Position numbers and translations under genes: made by a program. This document shows positions 57,253-64,000 of a DNA stretch of 64,000 bases, piece after piece. This DNA is from Macrostomum hystrix (taxonomy: Eukaryota > Platyhelminthes > Macrostomidae): positions 5,377,001-5,441,000 of the forward strand of contig CATNEN010000038.1 of assembly GCA_950097015.1 (NCBI GenBank). Reading direction: 5' to 3'. The notes beneath the pieces were generated by a model that had not been told where the DNA came from, did no database searches, and saw only the letters and a list, made by a program, of their open reading frames with translations. Numbering within the stretch: position 1 is the stretch's first letter; each line of letters starts with the position of its first letter.

Positions 57253-60200
57253 ATTGCCTCGTGTCTATGCTAGAACTGCTAACTGAAATTAATAGTGACA
57301 TAATTTTTGGCAATGTGACCATATAAAAGGGATGCATGTTAATGTACATGTCACAAAATGGGACATGGGGTTGTAGCACACTGCTTGAGTGCAGATTGAC
57401 TACTTGAGTGCACCCTTGACTAAAGCCTATGGTAAAACTAGATCAAATCAAGACAAGTTGGGATATAAGCAGATGATTTTCATAGTTTTGAGATTTGGGT
57501 GAATTCACAATATAGCTATATGTCCATACATGCGCAACACCCGGCCGACCTGGCCAAGCAAGGTAAGTCGCAAAAACCAATTGACCAAGCACAAAAAAAT
57601 CTAAGGGGGGACCAAGGGACAAAAAAGGAAGGCGTGAAGAAAAGGAAAAATGGGAGAGAAAAAGAGAGCAAATGAGAGCAAACTAAGTCGTAAATAGAGC
57701 AATGAAACGAACTAAGTCGCAAATGAGAGCAAACTAAGTCATAAATAGAGCAAAAACTAAGTTGCATGGCCAGCTAAGATTTGGGAGATTGCGCATGTAT
57801 GTATATGTCTGTAGGCCAAATGAAATTAAGAGAGGATGAATTTAAGTGACCTTTGCTTTTGAGGTTACAATGTTTATGTCCAGTAAATTAGAGTAAAATA
57901 CCATTTTGTATACAGCATGTATGCCTATTACTTTTGAAGTCCGGGACTTAGACAAAATATCTTAGACCATTTTGATCATATAATCAACTAGTCAGAACTA
58001 AGACAAACCAAATGTGGCCACTTTAACAACAGACTTATGGCTAAACTTGAGTTGCTTTGTCAACCTATTTGAGAAAATTGCTGATTGAGCAAATAACTAG
58101 CACCCAAAATAATTCACCTTGATCCCTAGCTAGCTTGATTAATGCCACCTAGACTCATACTTTGAAAAGGCAATTCAGAATTGAAATTGCTTCACTGTTA
58201 AATGTATTGTAAGTGTAAGCTATGAAGAAAAAAGTTGAAAACAAAAAAGACTTAAAGTCAAATAACATCTTAAATAAAGATCTTATTTTATACTGATTTT
58301 TAAGTGGGCAGAAACTGCTTAATAAGACTGAACTAGTTTTATGCCAAAAATAAGGGCCAAAAATGAATAAATAGCTAAAAGTTAAAACCACAGGTTACAG
58401 CAGACAACTGTCCTTGAAATTACTAATTGATATTTATTTTCTTGTCATTGACAATAAAATAGGTAACAAAATTATACATTTTTATGCATCAAGGCCAATA
58501 TGTTCGACTTGAACATACAAATGGCATCCAAACAGTTCAAGTTCAAATGACTACTTCAATTAAGTTCAAACTTCGAATTTCAATTTATAACTTAAAACAA
58601 CTATGGAAATGAGAAAATCATACAAGCTAAGAAAAGCTTTAAAACTCAACTCATCGCATCCGCAACTACAAATCTACACCTTTTCATTATACAAGCTATT
58701 TTTTAAGAAGATACAATTAGCAGCTACTTGAATTTGTAAATTCATTTTTGCATAAATTTGTTTATTAACAAATGTTTTTGTTAGACAAAAATATAAAAGT
58801 AGTTAATTATATTCTATTAACACACGAAAAATAATACATAGTTAAAACAGTGAGGTCTCTTAATCAAAGTCACGTAAGTCGATGACGTCAGACTCAGACG
58901 ATGCATGATGTGCTAACGTTATTGTACTATCTTAAAGATTGTTTCCAAGAATACGATGGCTGTTTGAAATTTCTCAAAAAAATAATTAAAACAAGGGTTC
59001 TTCTTGTCTAAGTAATAAGTAAATAATAACTTCCTGTCTATGTTACTATGTTTCTTACTGTTCGATTGTTTTAAAAAATGTAGGCTTAATGCAACGTTTG
59101 GCTTCCTGTATTACAATCATTCAACGATTTCCTACTTGAACTGCGCTTCAGTTATGGCGTGAAGAAGACCAGGGATTACTGCACGTGATATTTCTGCACT
59201 TTTACTATATTAAAAGTAAAATGCAACTAGTGACTCACTGGTTACTAGGCTTAGCCTTGTCTAGCTAGCCATCGCCGCTTTAAAGAAAGTATGTTATCGA
59301 GTTGGTGTCTAAATCTGCGTAGGAGAACGTTCTGTTGCCGATATTACCCACGGTTTTTCCATGGCACGCTTGGATATAAGCCTGGCCTGCATCAGTAGAG
59401 CAATAATACAATGACTAGTCAGTTTTTTTCATAAGGCTAGCCAAGATCAATTAGCTTTCATAATAGAGTATTTTGCGTGTATATAACATACGGCTGTTAA
59501 ACTGCAAATGTCTGCAAAAGTCCGACTTGCAACAGTAATTGGCTTTTGCCTAATGTCGCAGACCGAAATAGAAAATATATCTTATAAGTCGGTGGAACAG
59601 CTGCGATCGAGCGACTCCTAATTTAGTTACTAAGCGCTCGAGGGTTTTTGAAAGAAATTTCACGATTTTTATAAGCTTCATTTGCTAAAGGCTATGATCC
59701 GCGAATAGTATTTGAAATTTTAAACCTCTACATGTGCGACAAATTGAAAAACGCTGCTTACTACTGAGATAAAAACCTTATTATTTGATTTTTAATGCAC
59801 GTGACTGCGATTATATATTGTAAAGTAGACTTTAGATCTAACCTTTTGATAACTTGATGTTTAGGTCACTCTGTTAGATGTGGTAATTGTGGTTAGATAT
59901 ATACCAGTGAAATTATTTTTCAAAGACAATAAGGGACGAATTTTTTACGATGAATAAGTAGCATGCAAAGCATGGTGCTTATAAAAGAATACTTATTGAA
60001 TTACCTAATAAAAGTCCAATAGTGATCGTGTTTTAAAGATTTTTACTCAGACGCAACTAGCAAAAGCCTAGCAGACCACATTTTTTAGATTTCTGCTTGG
60101 CTGTTTAAACGAGACTTGCTTTTTTAGACCACAATGACAAGTTTTCAGGTATGGAGCATGAGACTTCCAAATAGTGGAGTAACGGGATATTCTTACTTAA

Positions 60201-60300
60201 ACTAGTCAGAATTAATAGTTAATATTCTAGCATTTTGCCTTCCTTGCATAACAAATGCGTTTTTAGTGGCGAATGAAAGTAATTTTTTGCTCCTTTAGGA
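57253..60300. other. AT-rich region upstream of the LEM gene; one CRE-like site
   Basis: No gene is supported. A perfect cAMP-response-element palindrome, TGACGTCA, lies at 58883-58890. A short loose repeat (AACTAAGTCGCAAATGAGAGC, about three copies) occurs at 57660-57770. Confidence 0.5.
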
Positions 60301-60479
60301 TCGAAAATTTCCGCTTGACAAAATTTTGCTACTTCTATTTTTTGACGCAGTGTTAAAATCCAGAAAATGGTTAAACAGCAGCAGAGGCAGCAGTAAAGCA
60401 GCAGTGAACTTCACTTCTTTGAGAAGCAATTTGAGAACTGCTACAGCAATGGCAGTTCAGTGCAATCCTCAAGCGTTCC

Positions 60480-60910
60480 TGAACGTCAAACGTCGAGCTC
60501 AGTGCGGCAGCTAGCTAGCCCTACAATTCCACCTCGGGGCATAAAACTGGATCGAAGTGCGCACCGAGGGGGCCATTGTGCACAGTCAAGTGTGAAAGGC
60601 TGCAGGAGGGTGCTGTAGGGGTGTGCCGCATATGGCTGCAACATTGAGAAGGAGCTATAGATTCCAACTGTGAGCTAAGAAAAATTCACTCTCTCGGACA
60701 AAAAAAGCAAACGGTCGCAAAACGCGTTGATCCCGCGACGCATTCATTTCTAGAGAAAGAGAGTGGCGGAGAGAGCGGGCAGCGGCCAAACAGGGAGCTG
60801 CTGAGCCCCAGCAGTTGCTGAGAGTCGGGCATGGTAGCTGAGCAGCTACTGAGAGAGGACGGCCTCGAGGTTTTCCCTGAGCTACAATTGGCTCAGCGCG
60901 GTGGGGATCA
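60480..60910 (+). promoter_or_regulatory. GC-rich island, candidate promoter with possible first exon
   Basis: GC content rises sharply here. AGCCAAT is present in inverted form at 60889. An ATG at 60832 opens a frame (MVAEQLLREDGLEVFPELQ) running to a donor-like CAG/GTTTTT near 60913. No downstream exon was found before the window ends, so gene and strand are uncertain. Confidence 0.25.
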
Positions 60911-61260
60911 GGTTTTTAAATTGGGGAAGAGATTGCATTAGACTGAGAGAGAGGAGGAGAAAAAAGGAGTCTAGAAATTCAAAAGCTGCGTCAGAGGCCG
61001 TTGTATTATTTCAGGCGCTCCATCGAATCTGGGAGTTCAGCAGCTCAGTGGAAGCAGGCCGGGACGCGAATTGTCCTGGCGAGTCAGTTTTTTTATTTGC
61101 TGAATTTCCACTCCATTTAACAACAGCACTGAAGATTCTCTGCAGTTTGTTAGTCGCCTCGACAGACAGGTTCGTAAAAAATATTTTTCCTAATTCTGTC
61201 AAAGTAGAGGAGTCGGTTTTTTCATTGATGATATTCGTTACTTCGATTCTCCACCCAAAC

Positions 61261-62965
61261 AGCGGCTTTAACTATTTGATCGAAGCTTTAACTGTTAGAC
61301 AGTAGCTTTAACTGTTAGACAGTGGCTTTAACTGTTAGACAGTAGCTTCAACTGTTAGACAGTAGCTTCAACTGTTAGACAGTAGCTTCAACTGTTAGAC
61401 AGTGGCTTCAACTGTTAGACAGTAGCTTTAACTGTTAGACAGTGGCTTCAACTGTTAGACAGTAGCTTTAACTGTTAGACAGTAGCTTCAACTGTTAGAC
61501 AGTAGCTTCACCTGTTAGACAGTAGCTTTAACTGTTAGACAGTAGCTTTAACTGTTAGACAGTAGCTTCAACTGTTAGACAGTAGCTTTAACTGTTAGAC
61601 AGTAGCTTCAACTGTTAGACAGTAGCTTCACCTGTTAGACAGTAGCTTTAACTGTTAGACAGTAGCTTCAACTGTTAGACAGTAACTTCAACTGTTAGAC
61701 AGTAGCTTCAACTGTTAGACAGTAGCTTCACCTGTTAGACAGTAGCTTCAACTGTTAGACAGTAACTTCAACTGTTAGACAGTAGCTTCAACTGTTAGAC
61801 AGTAGCTTCACCTGTTAGACAGTAGCTTCAACTGTTAGACAGTAGCTTCAACTGTTAGACAGTAACTTCAACTGTTAGACAGTAGCTTCAACTGTTAGAC
61901 AGTAGCTTCACCTGTTAGACAGTAGCTTCAACTGTTAGACAGTAGCTTCACCTGTTAGACAGTAGCTTCAACTGTTAGACAGTAGCTTCAACTGTTAGAC
62001 AGTAGCTTTAACTGTTAGACAGAAGCCTCACCTGTTAGAGAGTAGCCTTACCTGTTAGAGAGTAGCCTCACCTGTTAGACAGTGGCTTCAACTGTTAGAC
62101 AGTAACTTCAACTGTTAGACAGTAGCTTCAACTGTTAGACAGTAGCTTCAACTGTTAGACAGTAGCTTCAACTGTTAGACAGTAGCTTCAACTGTTAGAC
62201 AGTAGCTTCAACTGTTAGACAGTAGCTTCAACTGTTAGACAGTAGCTTCAACTGTTAGACAGTAGCTTTAACTGTTAGACAGTAGCTTCAACTGTTAGAC
62301 AGTAACTTCAACTGTTAGACAGTAGCTTCAACTGTTAGACAGTAGCTTCAACTGTTAGACAGTAGCTTCAACTGTTAGACAGTAGCTTCACCTGTTAGAC
62401 AGTAGCTTCAACTGTTAGACAGTAGCTTCAACTGTTAGACAGTAGCTTCAACTGTTAGACAGTAGCTTCAACTGTTAGACAGTAACTTCAACTGTTAGAC
62501 AGTAGCTTTAACTGTTAGACAGTAGCTTCAACTGTTAGACAGTAGCTTCAACTGTTAGACAGTAGCTTTAACTGTTAGACAGTAGCTTCAACTGTTAGAC
62601 AGTAGCTTCAACTGTTAGACAGTAGCTTCAACTGTTAGACAGTAGCTTCAACTGTTAGACAGTAACTTCAACTGTTAGACAGTAGCTTCAACTGTTAGAC
62701 AGTAGCTTCACCTGTTAGACAGTAGCTTCAACTGTTAGACAGTAGCTTCACCTGTTAGACAGTAGCTTCAACTGTTAGACAGTAACTTCAACTGTTATAC
62801 AGTAGCCTCACCTGTTAGAGAGTAGCCTCACCTGTTAGAGAGTAGCCTCACCTGTTAGACAGTAGCTTCAACTGTTAGACAGTAGCTTCAACTGTTATAC
62901 AGTAGCCTCACCTGTTAGAGAGTAGCCTCACCTGTTAGAGAGTAGCCTCACCTGTTAGAGAGTAG
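61261..62965. repeat. Minisatellite, 20 bp unit (AGTAGCTTCAACTGTTAGAC), about 85 copies
   Basis: The 20-base register never slips across 1.7 kb. Substitution variants include CTTTAAC, TAACTTC, CACCTG and a GAGAGTAGCCTC form that clusters at 62030-62070 and 62800-62960. The core CTGTTAGACA is shared with the array in nuclear receptor intron 1. No host gene was identified. Confidence 0.98.
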
Positions 62966-62979
62966 CTTCAGCTCTTACA

Positions 62980-63590
62980 CATACTCGCGAGTGCAGTGAG
63001 TAAATTTGCTTTTTAGGCCATAAAATCCTAACTGTTTAAGCTTAGATTCCACTACTTTTACAATGTCCTATTCAGGCATAGCTTTAGTTCCTAGCATCCG
63101 CTCGTCTCCGTGCAGAAAACAATGTCCCTAGATTTTCTCTTTTTTTCTGTAGAGACACCTGGAGGGTTGGGGAATTCCGATAAAAAAAACGCTTACCACA
63201 ACGCTGCCACAGCACACCAAAGCTTTTGTTCTCTCATTGTATTCTGCCCGAGCGGTCACCAACAGATACATTTAGTGACGGCCTCTAACGTCTGGGGCCC
63301 AAATAAACGGGGTAACTAAAGATTTTATTGCATTGTATTTAATAGGATAACTTTAATAAGATAGCTATAATAAGATATAATATGAATGTGAACAGGTTTG
63401 GTTTGCAAGCAAGTTTATCTATGCTTTCTTAATGTTGCACAACTGTCAGTTTTAAGGAATGTTCCTTGACGTCACAGATGTCAGAAAACAGTTTCGTAAC
63501 AGCTCCAGTACTCAGGGTCCAGTGGAAAAGTGCAGGTGGAATGCACAGTTGTAAAATGTCCCATTGATGGCGGAACTCATCGCATGCATG
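62980..63590. other. Unique sequence, nothing firmly recognised; one CRE-like site
   Basis: A short plus-strand frame of 69 codons at 63110 shows no family resemblance. A perfect TGACGTCA palindrome lies at 63467-63474. Confidence 0.45.
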
Positions 63591-63614
63591 CTGGCTTGAA
63601 TCGTACGGTCCAGG

Positions 63615-63860
63615 TCAGGATTCGACGACAGAGGGTCTTGCGGCAGGCAAGGTGATTGATGCGACTGCCTTGGTATTGTCATTGCATCCGATGGAGCTGA
63701 TGACGCTTGACAAATTTGCCATTTCAGCATCGCGCTTCCGACCGTGCCGAAGGTAGCGCTCAGTGGCAGTCACGGACTTATGGCCAGTAATTGATCCAAT
63801 GTCCTTGAGGGGTACACCATTTGCGTCGAGTTCAGTGACCACAGTAGCCCGGATTCTTGA
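63615..63860 (-). pseudogene. Tyrosine recombinase C-terminal domain, broken
   Basis: The minus strand reads SRIRATVVTELDANGVPLKD followed by IGSITGHKSVTATERYLRHG. This is the C-terminal catalytic half of a tyrosine recombinase: the 'RxT..T.L...G..L..I..ITGHKS' block and the Tyr nucleophile in ERYLR. Animal sources include Crypton-type transposons, DIRS-like retroelements and domesticated derivatives. Just upstream the frame meets a TGA, while a second open frame (63770-63997, ending LFQESG...) overlaps near a run of five T, indicating a frameshift or a missed splice. The element continues past the right edge, so its class and intactness cannot be settled. Confidence 0.55.
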
Positions 63861-64000
63861 AAAAGTTCGTCAATAGCCACAAGAGCCGCCTGATCCGTAT
63901 CGTCCACATCGAGTATCATGGCGTCCATATCCTTTTCACGATCCATGCGATCCTTTATTTCGTATAAAGTAGAACCAGTCACATCCCCTTGCGACATGTG

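Noticed and set aside
63512..63730. 72-codon minus-strand frame beside the recombinase
   Set aside because: Overlaps the recombinase frame in another phase and shows no family features.

Overview
This is animal nuclear DNA, most likely from a free-living flatworm of the Macrostomum type. The signs are spliced genes with GT-AG introns, GC-rich exons in AT-rich surroundings, metazoan-only families (nuclear receptor, MDC1, LEM protein, LAMTOR3), very heavy simple-repeat content, and one gene (MDC1) whose first recognisable exon lacks an AUG but starts in frame behind a 3' splice site, as expected where a spliced leader ends in AUG. The species call is inference. I saw no bacterial features, rRNA or tRNA genes.

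Eight protein genes could be rebuilt exon by exon, all on the minus strand: inositol-trisphosphate 3-kinase (5728-9588), a beta-1,3-galactosyltransferase (13718-15410), MDC1 (18344-22408 plus a missing 5' end), an RWD/RING-H2 E3-like protein (23669-25968), ALG8 glucosyltransferase (29174-38394, 11 exons), a nuclear receptor with NR3/ERR-like traits (43781-45705), LAMTOR3/MP1 (49577-50824) and a small LEM-domain membrane protein (53730-57252). In all seven genes with two or more exons, splice phases agree across every junction. Functions are unrelated: inositol phosphate signalling, protein glycosylation, DNA-damage response, probable ubiquitination, lysosomal mTORC1/MAPK scaffolding, transcription and nuclear envelope. 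Gaps of 1.3-5.4 kb separate them, so a tight operon is not indicated.

The dominant feature is tandem repetition. More than 30 minisatellite arrays with 14-78 bp units (mostly 20-36 bp) and one (GGTA)n array occupy roughly 27 kb, about 40% of the window. Nearly every array has its own unit. They sit in introns (most introns of the kinase, RING, ALG8, receptor, LAMTOR3 and LEM genes) or close to gene ends. Several are free of length changes over dozens to nearly 200 copies. The 3 kb intron of the LEM gene is essentially nothing but array, from donor to acceptor. Several units carry splice-like motifs (CAG/GT, CTAAC...AG). These arrays create long spurious open frames that should not be taken as genes.

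Smaller items: a 5'-truncated retroelement-like insertion with a (TAGA)n tail, two perfect hairpins and a 13 bp target duplication (22566-22983); a broken tyrosine-recombinase C-terminus at the right edge; weak transposon-protein remnants at 16.7 and 31.1 kb; a GC-rich island at 41.2 kb; CCAAT-containing GC-rich likely promoters at 1.5, 15.7, 45.9 and 60.7 kb. The stretches 9.6-12.9 kb, 15.8-18.1 kb, 38.4-42.6 kb and 57.3-60.3 kb are AT-rich and hold no gene I can support.
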